64,000 nucleotides of DNA. Source: Pomphorhynchus laevis (lineage: Eukaryota; Acanthocephala; Palaeacanthocephala; Echinorhynchida; Pomphorhynchidae). The stretch covers positions 1 through 64,000 of the forward strand of contig WNNJ02003537.1 in assembly GCA_012934845.2 (NCBI GenBank), read 5' to 3'. The translations under genes and the position numbers were made by a program. Every line of letters starts with the position of its first letter. Positions within the stretch are counted from its first letter, which is position 1. The notes beneath the pieces are model-generated. The model was not told where the DNA came from, did no database searches, and saw only the letters and a list, made by a program, of their open reading frames with translations. Below are positions 1-13,800 of this stretch, piece after piece.

Positions 1-799
1 TCTAATTATATTAATTTATATTATTATTTAAATATTATTATTTAATTAATATTAATAATATATATAAATTTATATATTAAATATATAAATTTTTTAAGAG
101 CAAATTTTAATTTGAATCATAATTACTCATAATAGGAACTACCGGCAATTTTTTTCTTTGCTCGTCATTTATCGTATTTATTGCAATTTGCGTATTTTAA
201 GTAATAAGAAACACACAATTTCAATCTAATAAAAATTAAAAATAATTGTATTTTAATAATTTAATTTGTTATAAATATTTTGATAATAATTAAAATAATT
301 TAGATTGTGATAAAGTATAATGTTATTAAAAATATTAACTTTTATTATTAATAATATTAATACGAAATATTAATATTAAGAATGATATTAATATTAATAA
401 TATTAATATCAAACCGGCCTTATCGGTCAAAGCCCTGTATATAATAATATTAATGTAGTGATTTATTAAAGCCACTCCGCCTTTCTGCTTGGGCATATAA
501 AAAAGATTATAAGATAACAAATATAAAGTCAGAACAGATGCCTTTCTTCTTATTTCTTGAGCTGCTTAAAATTTTCATTGATTGGCTCGAATTGATTGTA
601 CGTGACTGACACAGGTACGCATCGTCAGCCGAAATAAGCCTAAAGGGCCTACCCCCACTTCAGCGTATCTATTGTTTTTAAAGATAAACAAGACAAATGA
701 GCACAGGAATATACATGTAAGAGTGATGAGCATGCTATGTTGCAAAAACAGCATACACAAGTTGATGATCGTTAATAGATGATTCTTCCTTTTTTACAG

Positions 800-914
800 A
801 ACTTGGGGTGATATCCGTCAATCGATGCTAACCAAATTAAAGTGCGCGTACTTGCGAGAGGGCTACGCCAAACTGTTTGAAGAAAAGCAGGAGTCTGATA
901 CATATCCTGATCAA
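800..914 (+). CDS. Candidate 5' exon of unknown or collagen N-terminal region
   Basis: A locally GC-richer 115-nt open segment is preceded by a good acceptor (pyrimidine run then ACAG at 796-799) and followed by a possible donor GTTTAAGT at 915. Read in the open frame it gives residues beginning TWGDIRQSML and ending SDTYPDQ, and it would end in phase 0, the phase in which the collagen exon at 1870 begins. It could be a non-collagenous N-terminal exon of that collagen. Alternatively it is the last exon of an upstream gene, because reading through the donor meets a stop (TAA) two codons later. I do not recognise the peptide. Confidence 0.3.
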
Positions 915-1107
915 GTTTAAGTACTTGGCCGTAGAAGAAATATTAATATTAATTAAAGAGTACAATATCAATGAGACAATAATCTTAAGTTAAAATACGA
1001 TTAATGTTATTTCAATTTTTGACTATGCATAGTCAAATTTCCGAGATCTTTATTTTCTTTATCCCGTTTGCATTCTAGATTTTATGTAAAATATTAGCAT
1101 TATTTTA

Positions 1108-1140
1108 TAGTCTGGCCAATATTCTATATTGGCCAGACTA
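1108..1140. repeat. Perfect 14-bp inverted repeat (hairpin)
   Basis: Arms TAGTCTGGCCAATA (1108-1121) and its exact complement (1127-1140) are separated by five bases. It lies between two approximate 70-bp direct repeats at 1021-1088 and 1340-1408. Confidence 0.8.
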
Positions 1141-1869
1141 TATTCTATATTGGTTCACTTACCTCAAAAGGGATCTGTTTCCAGTGCAATTGTTCAAAAT
1201 TGTACATCACTTAATCATACAGTTAATTTTTTCAAAAAAAGCTATCGTGTTGTCTTAAGAAAGCAATTATTTAGCACATATAATAGAAGATGCATTTTTC
1301 ATGACTCATGAGTCCAACTTAATGGCTAATAATAAACGGGACTATGCATAGTAATATCCGATATCTTTATTTTTTTTGTTTTATTTCGTTTACATTCTAG
1401 ATTTTGTGTTAAACAATTTTATTATTGTTATTTGTATGGTCAATTTTATTATCTAATTGTTATAATTTTATGTTTTACTGTTTTGTTTTTGTTTTTGCCC
1501 TTTTGGTTGATAATGTTAATATTTTGTTTTGCTTTATTAGATGATGTTTTTAATGTTTTTTTTCGCTTTATTTTGTTGTGTGTTTTTTATTACTTTTATC
1601 CATTTTGTAGCGAGGCTCCGCGTATAATACTTGTATATATTATTTTAATATACAAAACTGTAAGAATTTTATTTTCCTGATGATGACAGTTACCATTTAA
1701 ATATTGTAAAATCCTTTGGTCTTTGATTTTCTAGTGTTTGATTTTCCTTGGTTTCTATAAATTAACATATACTAAATTCGAGAAAATGAATGATTTAAAT
1801 ATCTTCAATCAAGAAAATTGTTATGATTTTAAAATTACCATATTTGTACTGATATACAGTTGTGTTTAG

Positions 1870-4800
1870 GGTGAAACTGGACCTCAAGGACCACAAGGTC
1901 CTGTAGGACCAACTGGAGTGACAGGATTCCCAGGAGAAAGAGGTTATCCTGGAAGTCCGGGACAAACAGGTGAAAAGGGTGATCAAGGACCGTCTGGCCC
2001 AATGGGTCCAATGGTAATTGGAAAAAATATATTTAAAATACAGTTTTATCACATAGGGTGAGAAAGGTAATAGAGGTGAAATTGGTAAAGTAGGACTGCC
2101 TGGACCAGCTGTAAGTATTAACTGTGGTAAAACTGGTTTATTAGCTTTTAATAATGTTCAGGGTCCGATTGGACCTATAGGACCATCAGGACCACAAGGA
2201 GCTAAAGGCGATCAGGTTAATAATAATCACACTACAAAACTTTATGACAAAAATATTTCATAATATTTGTAGGGTGAAGAAGGTGCACCAGGCCCTCAAG
2301 GATCAGATGGACCAAGTGGGCCAAGGGTACATATTTTACTACAATACGGTATAACTGATGTTTCCATTTAGGGATTGCCAGGATTAAGAGGTGCCTTAGG
2401 ACCTCGTGGCTTGGACGGTGAAAAAGGTGAACGAGGTGAAATCGGGATTAAAGGTGTCCGTGGTAATCCTGGTAAACCGGTACGATATGATATTTAAAAA
2501 TTGCTTATGTTATTATTATTGTGTTCTAGGGTTCGAGAGGCTTACGTGGACCACCTGGTGCACGTGGTGAGCCTGGAATTCCTGGATCTGCAGGAGAGCC
2601 TGGAGCTCAAGGACTTCCTGGACCATTAGGACCTCCTGTGAGTGATAAGTTTTATAAAAGGTATAATTATTCCTCTGCAGGGACAAGAAGGGAAACGAGG
2701 ACCAACTGGTCCATCTGGAAATCCAGGTAAACAAGGTATGCCTGGTATACAAGGATCGAAAGGCGACAAAGGCGATGATGGACCGAGAGTAAATATTGTA
2801 TATTGAATTTTAAGTTTAAAATTTGTTTAAAGGGTGGTGCAGGGCCTGTTGGACCAATCGGTTTAACTGGACCACCAGGGCGAGATGGAGCTACTGGTGC
2901 TCCAGGTGCACCTGGTACCGAAGGAGCAACAGGTAGCAAAGGTGATATTGGACCACAAGGTGAACGAGGCCCTGAAGGACGAGAAGGGCCGATGGTAAAT
3001 ATCACATACGTGTAAGCGATCAAAAAGTTAAACTTTTGCTTAATAGGGTGTTCAAGGCCCGACTGGAAGTAAAGGTGATGTCGGTATACAAGGATTTCCT
3101 GGAGAAGCTGGTAAGCCAGGAATGCCTGGTATACAAGGAGCAAAGGGTCATATGGTAATTCAATATGTTACACCAACTGATTCATTATTTGATATATAAA
3201 AGGGAGCTCTTGGTCTACCCGGGGCTGCAGGATTTCCGGGCCCGACAGGTCCAAAAGGTGATGCTGGTCAAAGAGGATTACCAGGTCGTGATGGAGAAAA
3301 AGGAGCAGATGTACAAAAGTGTTATATCTTTAATTTGTATTATTGTTAAAGATTTAGGGACCTCCAGGCCCATCAGGAGATCCCGGAATTCAAGGTGCAC
3401 GAGGAAGAACTGTAAGAGCAAAGACACTATCCTGCTAAAATATAACTTATATTTATCACAGGGAAGTCCTGGAATTCCAGGGTTGGTTGGCCAAATGGGT
3501 GAATCTGGTGCAAAAGGTGAACGAGGTCCTCCTGGACAACAAGGAGCAGCTGGGCCAGTTGGCAAAGTCGTAAGTATTAAAACGGTACAACTCTTGGAAT
3601 TATAAGACTTTTTAAATGAAGGGAATGCGTGGATCTGATGGACCACCTGGTGTTTCTGGACCTTCTGGGCCAATGGGTTCTCCAGGACCATTAGGTCCTC
3701 CTGGATCATCAGGGGAACAAGGACCACAGGTATATATGGATATTAAAAAAAATGGATTTTAATTCAGAATGTAGGGTCCAATTGGAATACCTGGAGCTAA
3801 AGGATCAACTGGAGCAAGAGGAATAAAGGTTGGAAAAGGTTCATTTTTGCAAATTGATTTATTTCTTATTTAGGGTCATCCGGGATCAATTGGAGTGCCT
3901 GGTGGACCAGGTGAAACTGGACCGAAAGGTGATAAAGGTGCAAGAGGTTTAATTGGACCAGTAGGAGACAAAGGCGAAAGAGTATTATTTCATCAGTTAA
4001 ATGTGTCGATATTACATTTCGATTTAGGGCTTACCTGGCAGCGCAGGGCTGCAAGGACCTGCTGGAAATTCAGGAATGCCGGTATGTACATTGAAATTTT
4101 CAATAAACATTTTATCAATTATATTTAGGGACCAAGTGGACCGGTGGGACCAAAAGGTGTATTGGTATGTAAATGTCAGCTAATTATTGAATGTTATCTT
4201 TAAATAAGAGTTATAAATTTTAAAATTTTTGTTACAATTACATATTATAACCATTTTATATGTTTTCTATATCAAATTAATTAAATTTGCAGAGTTAATT
4301 ATAGATGATTTGTCTTATGTTCAACTTATGATTTGAAATTTCTGGATAAAAAATTATAATTTTTTATTTCAATTATTATTTTGATTGCTTGAATTTACTA
4401 AATATTTGTTTTTTACTTCAAAATACACATATATATAATTAAATTGTTTATATATTTTACTATATTATTAATATTTTAATATATATATTTTCATAGTCAA
4501 AAATAGAACATGAGTTCTTAAAACATTCAAATTTTTTCCCTTTTAAAATATAATTTTTCTAAATTGTAAAGTTTTTGATTGATGTATTAATATAATGTAT
4601 CCTTGAATATATTAAATATTATTTATATTCATATGATTTACTATAAAATAAAACTGTAAATTTTCCTTTAAATTCAAATTTTCAATGAGTCATCATTTTG
4701 TCAAAAGTTATAAATTATGTTTTGTCGCTATGAATACAGAGAGTCAGTAAAAGTCTGGATTTAAAAAATAAAAATTTACATTTTTCTTAACTGTTTTATA

Positions 4801-7800
4801 AAAATTGCACTCCTTTATATTCATGCGCCTTGATATAATCGAGAAATATTTGCGTAAAACGTCGCCCGTATTTGTTATGCGATGAATATTACATTATGTA
4901 TTACATTTGTGAAAGAATATATATTTTATATTATTCAATTAATATAGACTATATTATTATTTTGTAACATATTTGATTATATTGCTTGCGCTTATATTTA
5001 TTTAAGTTATATATTTTTTTATCAATTATCGAACCTAATATCTGCAGGTTTTAGTAAAATTTATTTTCTCTCAGTAAAATTTATTTTTTATTGTTTTTAC
5101 ATTTCAAAGAAAAGTAAAAACAACTATATCTCATTAAATAACTTATTATAATAAAATTATTATAATAATTATAATAAAAATACATTTATTTCGTATTATA
5201 TGAAATATAATATTATATTATACTATATATTATATATTATACTATATATTATATATTATATTATATGAAATATAATATTATATATTATATATGTAATATA
5301 ATATTATATTACATATTATAACATTTAAATATTATTTTTTTCAAAATTATTATAAATGTTATGTTTAGGGACCTACCGGAATAAAAGGTGATCAAGGTAT
5401 TCCGGTAAGCCTTCTATATTTATGATGAATTATTATTTAAAAATATACATATTAATAGGGACCATCAGGACAACCTGGTCCACCTTGCGATCCAATATTG
5501 CCTGCTGAACTTTCACAGTTTCAAATATATCAGGAGAAGGGACCTACCCGAAGAACAAGACGTCATGCCACTTCTAAAGACAGTATTAAAGTTCAAGTTA
5601 TAGATGGTGAAAAGAACAACGGCAAGACTCCGCATACTGTGTTGCTTACTAAGATTGTTGAAGTACTTAATGACATGTCCAGGCAACTTGATTCTCTCGA
5701 CAACCCTACTGGACAACGATCAGATCCGCTTTCATCATGCAAAGATCTCAATCATACTTCAGCTTCTGGTACCAGTTTTATCTAAATTGTAATTCTGAAC
5801 GGTGATCCATACTTTAATTCATAAAGTATGGATTAATTTGTTCAATTAAATTTAAGTATGATTAAATTTAATTATATTTAAATTTAAATTTATAAAATAA
5901 ATAGATACGTTAAATTAATAATTAAGTTGTAAAAATTAACAATGAAGATAATTATAAATAAGGATAATAATATTATAAATAATATTTATAATTAATATTT
6001 ATAATATATAATATTTATAATTAATAATATTTATAATGTATAATATTTATAATGAATATAATGAATAATATTTATATTATTATAAAAATAAAGATAAATA
6101 CTAAATAATTATATAAGAATGTATACAATTTATATTTATATAATGATAAAATTATTATTAAAGTTTTAAATAAAAATCAATTTTTATTGATTTCACTCAC
6201 AAATGACAAAATAAATAACAGACGTTGTATCAGAATACGGATTAGAGGTCATCAGGAGGAACTGCTATGTTATCAGGTTTCGGCCTCTATTCTTCGACTC
6301 AACATAGCAACGGGCCAAATGCATGTTAATGACGTATTTCCTCTGATTAAATTTGATTATTTAGTGTACTTCAGATGTGTGAAACAGGCGGCCCGCGAGA
6401 AAGATTTGTGTGGGCCACGAGATTTTTAAAAACCTTTCTACTTTATAAGATTACTTTTTCTTATTTCTACTTATAAATTTTTTTAATTAGTTTTTATGAA
6501 CTGTTTATAAACTGTAAAATAAATAAGTGAAATTTAACTGTATCAAGTAATTGACAATTAAAATTTTATAATTAAAATTACAAAATCATCAAGAGGAACT
6601 GCCATGTTATTAGCTTAAGGTCTTCATTCCTTGACTCAGAGAGGCCAAATAAAAATTTATTTTTAATAATATTGTGCTGATTTATATATTTTACTATTTT
6701 CTGTTTAATGTTATTTTTATAGTAACTTAGTTAAAAATATGTATCTATTAAATTATTTAAATGATTTTGAAGAAAGCCAATATCGTTACAAATTGTTGCA
6801 ATTCTTAAAATTTCATTATTTAATGTATTATATTTTATATTATATGGTATACATGAATGCTCATGCAAAAATATGTTTCTTGTAAATTTAAATATGTCAT
6901 CTTTACGATATAAATTAATAGTAGTTTTAGTTAATGTCAATTTAATGTTCATATCTAGATATATACCTTCTTCATCATTAATATTGGTTTTACTTAGAAT
7001 ACGGCTACCTAGATAAATTTGTTCGCTTATTGAATATAAATTATTAGAGTTTAACACACATATATCATCAATATATTGAAACATATATTTCATATATTTA
7101 TATAATGATAAAATTATTATTAAAGTTTTAAATAAAAATCAATTTTTATTGATTTGACTCACAAATGATAAAATAAATAACAGACGTTATATCAGAATAA
7201 GAATTAGAGGTCATCAGGAGGAACTGCTATGCTATCAGGTTTCGGACTCTAACTCCTTTACCCAACATAGCAGCGGGGCCAAATACATGCTAATGATGTA
7301 TTTCCTCTGAAATAACTATCTAGTATCTTATTTTAATGCAAAGTATATTATTTATTATCCATCCATAAAATTTGCCACTTAAGAGTTTAAATTTATTCTT
7401 TATATTATTGTGTTGATTTATATATTTTACTATTTTCTGCTTGATGTTATTTTTATAGTAACCTAGTTTAAAATATGTATCTATTAAATTATTTAAATGA
7501 TTTTGAAGAAAGCCAATATCGTTACAAATTGTTGCAATAATATTATTAACAAATTGTTGCAATAAATTAACATGCAAATTTCTGAAGATAATAAAATTAA
7601 GACAATAATTAGACAATTTTACTTGTCTAATTAATTGTTATCAATTAAGGTAAATATTGGATTGACCCGAATTTGGGAAGTAAGCATGATGCGTTTCAAG
7701 CGGAATGTATAAAGGATGGGCATTCTTTTAAAACATGTGTCAAACCACAAGAGTCCACAACATCGGTAAGAATTTTCACAAACTAATAACTTATTTTCAC

Positions 7801-10800
7801 AATTAGAATTTCGTAATATACGGGAATATGCATTTTATCACTTATTAATTAAACTTAAGTGCAACCGAGAAATAATTTTACGGCTGCTTGCATATTATAA
7901 AAAAACGAATAATCTAAATTATCAGAAATTAATGATCATAAATCATAAATCAAGCCCACAAATCAAAGCACACAAATAAAAACAAAAAAATCAAAACCCA
8001 CAAATCTAAACCCACACATCAAAACCTACAAATCAAAACCCACAAATGGAAAACCACAAATCAACATCCACAAATCAAAATTCACACATCTATACCCACA
8101 CATCTAAACCCACAAATCTAAACACACCAATCTAAACCCACAAATCTAAACTTACAAATAAAAACCCACAAATCTAAACCCACAAATCTAAACCCACAAA
8201 TCTAAACCCACAAATCTAAACCCACAAATCTAAACCCACAAATCTAAACCCACAAATCAATACCCACAAATCAAAACCCACAAATCAAACCCCACAAATC
8301 AAAACCCACACATCAAAACCCACAAATCAAAACACAAATAAAAACAAAAAAATCAAACCCACAAATCAAAACCCACAAATCAAAACCCACAAATCAAAAC
8401 CCACAAATCAAAACCCACAAATCAAAACCCACAAATCAAAACCCACAAATCAAAACCCACAAATCAAAACCCACAAATCAAAACCCACAAATCAAAACCC
8501 ACAAATCAAAACCCACAAATCAAAACCCACAAATCAAAACCCACAAATCAAAACCCACAAATCAAAACCCACAAATCAAAACCCACAAATCAAAACCCAC
8601 AAATCAAAACCCACAAATCAAAACCCACAAATCAAAACCCACAAATCAAAACCCACAAATCAAAACCCACAAATGTAAACCCACAGATCAAAACCTACTA
8701 ATCGAAACCCACAAATCGAAACCTATAATTCGAAACCCGCAAATCAAAACCCACAAATCAAAACCCTAAATTAAAACCTACTAATTGAAACTCAGCATTC
8801 AAAACAGAGTTCTTTTATATATCTTGCTATCGCAGTAATGCTCTTTTGTCAAAAGGAACGTCGTTATTAATTCCTTAAACCTAATTCTTTTTTAATCTTC
8901 GAAGACCTTCAAGTCTTTGTTACCGGAAAATTAACAAACAATAATCTATACACCACGAAAAATGATAAGTTTACATAATTTTAAATAATTTTTAATAATT
9001 TAATATTTTATATAGCAAGCTAGCATATGTCACTCAAAAAATTGCATTTTCATCAATTAACGCTTAAATTTGCATTACTTACAAAATCCTAATCATTTTT
9101 GACAAAATAGTTGTCAAATAATGATTAATGTAGAGAAATTTATTCATCCACATAACCTTTCGGTAGGGATTGAAAAAATATAAATATTGCAGTCATTAAA
9201 CAGGCAGTAAAATAGTATTCCACATAAGTTATCTACATGTTAATACTTCAATAGGAATTTAGACAGGTGTGCGGATTATCATGATCTGCTTAGTTTGTCA
9301 ATCTCAGCTAATCTTAATTTAGACAAACGTGGACAAGAAAAAACACACAGTAAGGATGCACAAAGAAATCTACAGAATATACATTTGCATCGAAGGGAGA
9401 TTAAATGGATTGAAATATTAATAATGCAAAATTTATCATGATAACCATGAATAGAAAGCCTTCATAGTAAGTCTCTTAATATAACAAGCCTGATGCCACC
9501 GAGTTTGTAAAAATATAGGTGTTAAATAAATCACAAGGTTAAGTTTGGATATATTCAGAATAAATTCAGATTTATTAATCGAAAAAGTATTAGTTTTTGG
9601 TAAATTGAAGATCCGCGAAATAATTAGAGCACTTAGGAATACAATATGGCGACTGATGTGGATTAACATTTCACTGAAATTTCTGAGAGTTGTCAATTTG
9701 AGCAAAGTTTGAAGAGGATAAGTTCGACCACATTACCGGTAAACCGTATCAAAAAATTGTCAATAGCATTACATGAAAGTATTTAATAACACCGTTTTGG
9801 GACAGAGCACCCAGATTACTTAAACTAGAGGTAGCCATAGTAATCTTCAAAGCCTTTTTCTCGACATGGGAGGTGAAGGGCCATCTAGAATTCAACTGCA
9901 AGCCAATATATGTAATATTCCTGCAAAATTCAAGATGATGAGAGTCTAAAATGAGATTATCTTTTTTCCTTAATGGACCTTCACGCCTAAATTTTACAAC
10001 TTTAGATTTGTGCACATTGATTTTCAAATAATTGTCCATAGTATTTAGAGAATTCATACAAAGCTAGTTGTGATTCGCACAGACTTGTCGACATAATAGC
10101 TAGGTCGTCCACATACATTACCGTCGTTATCGAGCTTCTACCACAAATTTTACGAGGTAAATCCGCTACGAAGAACGCAGATAAAGTGGGACTCAGAAGG
10201 TCGCCCTGCATGACACCCTGTGTAGATGAGAAATATTCAGAGTAATTTAGGCCGTCAAAAACTTTACGACAGTTTGGTTTTAAGATGTCCTTTATTAACT
10301 GTAGTAATCCATCATTTATGTAAAATCAATGAGCTAATTTTAAAAGCAGCAATGGGCGATTAACATAGTTAAAAGGCTTAGTAAAATCTATGAATATGGA
10401 AATGATTTATGCACTTCATTCCTGACAATATTCAATGCATTTAAAATTGAGCGGTTAGTACGAAAACCGAAATGTTCATGTGGAAGCAAATATTCGCAAA
10501 ATTTAATTATGCGACGAGTCACTGCGAAGGATAAAAGCTTATAGGTATGGTTAAGAAGATCAATATCACGATAAGAATCAACATTTTTAGCATCATCCTT
10601 TCCTATATACAATACCTTAATAATACTTTCTTTCCAAGATTCAGGAACAGAGCAGCCACTAAGAAAGCAGTTGAAAAGAAGAACCCAATAATCTGCAGGA
10701 TATCGAAAGATACTATAATAGTTTCTATGCATAATTTATTAGGACCATTGGCTTTCTTATTCTTTATTTTATTAATGCACATATGTAGTTCTTCTTTCGT

Positions 10801-13800
10801 AAATAGAGCATTTAACGGGTCACAAAGTGACTGAATATTATGAGAGATAACGTTATTTAATTCCTGTCTTAAATCAACAACATATTTTCCACTTAAGATT
10901 CCCAAAAAGTGTGAACTCCATTCTGTGAGAGAAATTAAAGAAGGCATTTGAGGACGTATAGTTGTAAGTTTCAAGAAAACTTTTCAGTATACCTTATCTT
11001 TTGAAACTCTAACCTGGTTGAGCGAAATTGATTAAATTCATTTAACAGAACCCTATACTGCCTTTTACACATGAAGTATTCATTCTTAAAATTATCATTA
11101 TCATTATATCGAGTATCGTGCAAGCTTGCGCAGATAGAACGGCTTTGGGTGCCCCTAACCTCGAAACTTGACTTTTTTGATTTTAAGCAAGATTTTAAAA
11201 GTTTTGTTAATTAGTTCACAGCTTTTATAAAGATTTCCTTCTACCAAGAGTTGCATAGCCACCTCGATATTATCTACCGCATCAGGTCCAATGTATGGTA
11301 TTCTACTAAGATTGGAGCTTGAAGCTATGACCTGTTTTCTAAATGTCTTTACGTTCAAAGTACAGGTAACCGGCTTGTGTTTTCTTATAATCGGCCAATC
11401 ATTTGCTAGATCGAGATGCACCTTTTTGATTTGAAAATTTGAAGATATAACTACGGCCATTCAATGATTCGTATTCCCATCTCTCTACGGGAAAATTGCA
11501 AGTTAGGTGTAGCCTTGCAAGCAGTTTATTAGTAATTGAAGGTTTAAATGTATAGGATCTAGTGGCTTTGCGTTAAAATCACCTTCTATCAAAGAAGAAG
11601 GTACATCAGCAGAATAAGGACTCAGAAGGTAGATATCTCACTTATAATATCTGGTGTAGAATACTTATGATTAAAATACAACCATTTATGGTCAATTTTG
11701 GAAGACGAAGATAAACAACAATTACCGGAAAAGGCTTTATTGCTACAAGCACTTCATATTCAGGACGACCACGCATAGTCGATATCGCCGGGCTATTAAA
11801 TACATCGAAGTTTTTCAAAGATTAATTTGTACCGCAAAGTGTTTAACACAAGACCATAACGTCGTAATCATTAAGCCACGACGTAATACCCTTGTTTAAA
11901 ATTGATTGGATGTCTTCCACATTATACTAAACGAGATAAAATAATGCATGTGTATTGATCCGTTTATCTAGTCAAATGTTAGGAGATAGAATATTCGTTT
12001 GAGGTGGGATTGAATAATATATTTGCTTTTTAAAAGCTCGAACCATTCTATTATCTTGATAAAATAAATATGAGATGGATCTACTTTCTTTTTTCGTGTA
12101 ATTCATTTAAAAGTTGTTTATTAGTTTTTCTTTCCGGGATCGAAAGATCTGGATGAATAAATATATTACCGTAAATATCGAAATGTTTGAATTTGTAAGC
12201 ATTTGATAAAATACTATTAAATGTTTGTTCATCTGTAGTTAGCAATAACCAAGGAGAGACGCCTGTTCGACGGTCAGGAAGACGATGAATCCAAATACGT
12301 AGGGTGTCTTTCAGGTTGACTGCAACACTAGATAAGACATTTCGAACTCCCCATGTCATTTTCTGATGTTGGTAATCCTCTAATAATGACATTCAAGACA
12401 CGCTTAGTTTCACGTTAACAATCATGCACGAATTCAAGAGGCGAAGTATGTGATATACGAGAAGTGACAAGGAGTGTATGAGAAATCACACTCTTACAAC
12501 CGAAACATAACTACCGGTGAATGTTTGACTTTTTAAATGTAAACTTTCATTACTTGTCTCTAAATTTCCACACTTCCGAATAGAAAGGATAAACGATTTA
12601 AGTCCATTTTTCATATGGTCTATGTCAAATACAGTGTAATTTAGAAATTCCTTGGTATTAAATAAATTCATTGGGTTACAGTACCCACAAAAGAAATCTT
12701 TTACAAAGAATTCCCTAGATATTTGTCGAGGTACTTTTACTAGGGAGTATACAGGACAATCTCCGTTAGTGCATTTTAATTCTAAAGATACACAAGTTGC
12801 GAAATCACGAATTTCATTAGTTAAGGCTAAAGGTAGCAAGTGTTTATCATTATCATCGGGATCTTTGCCAACAATATCTTTGTTGCGGCATTTTGATCCC
12901 CGCACTTACGACCCGCCTTTACACATTCTACAAACTGCGTTCACACCATTGCAAACACAACATTTCGAGTTGCTTGTTAAAATCGAGTTAATGCAATCAT
13001 TGTTCATCATAACTGAACCATCAATAAAGTTTGAGTTGTTGAGCTGAGAGGAAATACTGTAGGTTATTCGCTCTTTCTCAGGATACATTGAATATAGGGC
13101 AAATAGTATGTCAAAGATATTCAATTCTCGTTGATTGCTTGAGATAGTTTGTGTAATCGTAAGTATTTATAACTGTAAGTATTTATATCAAGACAATTTT
13201 CAAACCTTATTAATAATGATTAATAATTTTTATTATATTAATTATTAATTATAATTAATAATAATTAATTATAATTACTTTTTTACTTAAGTAAGAATTA
13301 TTTTATTGTCTAATTTAAATTTTTTAATTTATTATTAGCATTTTATGAATTTAATTTTTAATTTTGTTTTAATTTTATAATTTTAATTATTTTTAGAGCC
13401 GATTATCTAGCTTTTCAAAAACTGGATTAAATAAGCCGTTTAGTCAATTGAGTGGCGCTGGAGAGGTAACAAATGTGATCGATTAGTTAAAAAATTTAAA
13501 GACTAATTTATGATCAAATTAATATAATTAAACAAAATTAGCTTAAATATGCAAATGTTGGGTTAAAAATATCTTGTTAAAATTTATATTTCTATATAGA
13601 TATTGTACGAAATATAGTACCTTATAAATTGTAAATAACAATCTGTCGAAGCCTACATACTACGCTATTTAGCAAATAGTACCTAAAAGAGATTTTAAAT
13701 TACCTAAGTTTTGAACTAAACAGCTAATCCTTTTAAGTCAAACATTGAAAATCATCGAATTTTTAAAATTCAATCATCTTAAAATTGGAATGGAATTTGA

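Larger units (their letters stand above)
1..1869. other. A+T-rich DNA upstream of first visible collagen exon
   Basis: Mostly low-complexity A+T-rich sequence, presumably intron or 5' flank of the collagen gene that begins at 1870. No Gly-X-Y coding is visible here. It holds one candidate exon (800-914), a perfect 14-bp inverted repeat at 1108-1140, and an approximate direct repeat (1021-1088 and 1340-1408) that starts with the self-complementary GACTATGCATAGT(C) motif. The short open frames at 335-760 and 1129-1680 are composed of A+T-rich low-complexity residues and I do not regard them as genes. Confidence 0.6.
6130..7640 (-). mobile_element. Penelope-like element, tandem partial copies with terminal repeats
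   Basis: Sits antisense in the collagen intron 5769-7649. The minus strand encodes a reverse-transcriptase segment at 7093-6731 with a YIDD box, a YLDMNIKL stretch, [12 protein letters not shown] and a downstream RIATICND...F motif, the order typical of Penelope-like RTs. The same C-terminal part (from [10 protein letters not shown]) recurs at 7616-7320. A ~220-bp non-coding repeat flanks the RT piece on both sides (6130-6355 and 7095-7315), with a third partial copy near 6585-6650. The order RT 3' part, repeat, RT, repeat on the minus strand matches the head-to-tail arrangement with pLTRs known for Penelope elements. Truncated and not full length. The family call rests on motif order only. 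Confidence 0.65.

Noticed and set aside
1432-1680. Phe/Leu/Tyr-rich 82-codon frame as a membrane protein
   Set aside because: T-rich low-complexity DNA naturally reads as hydrophobic codons; no other coding sign.
2516-3727. Minus-strand and shifted frames over the collagen exons
   Set aside because: Shadow frames of the Gly-X-Y exons running through the short introns; the GT-AG exon model explains them.
4165-5368. Additional Gly-X-Y exons in the 1.2-kb intron
   Set aside because: Scanned for GGN-xxx-xxx periodicity flanked by AG/GT; none found.
7945-8790. Regular repeats as a CRISPR array
   Set aside because: Units are contiguous 14-mers without spacers, in an animal intron.
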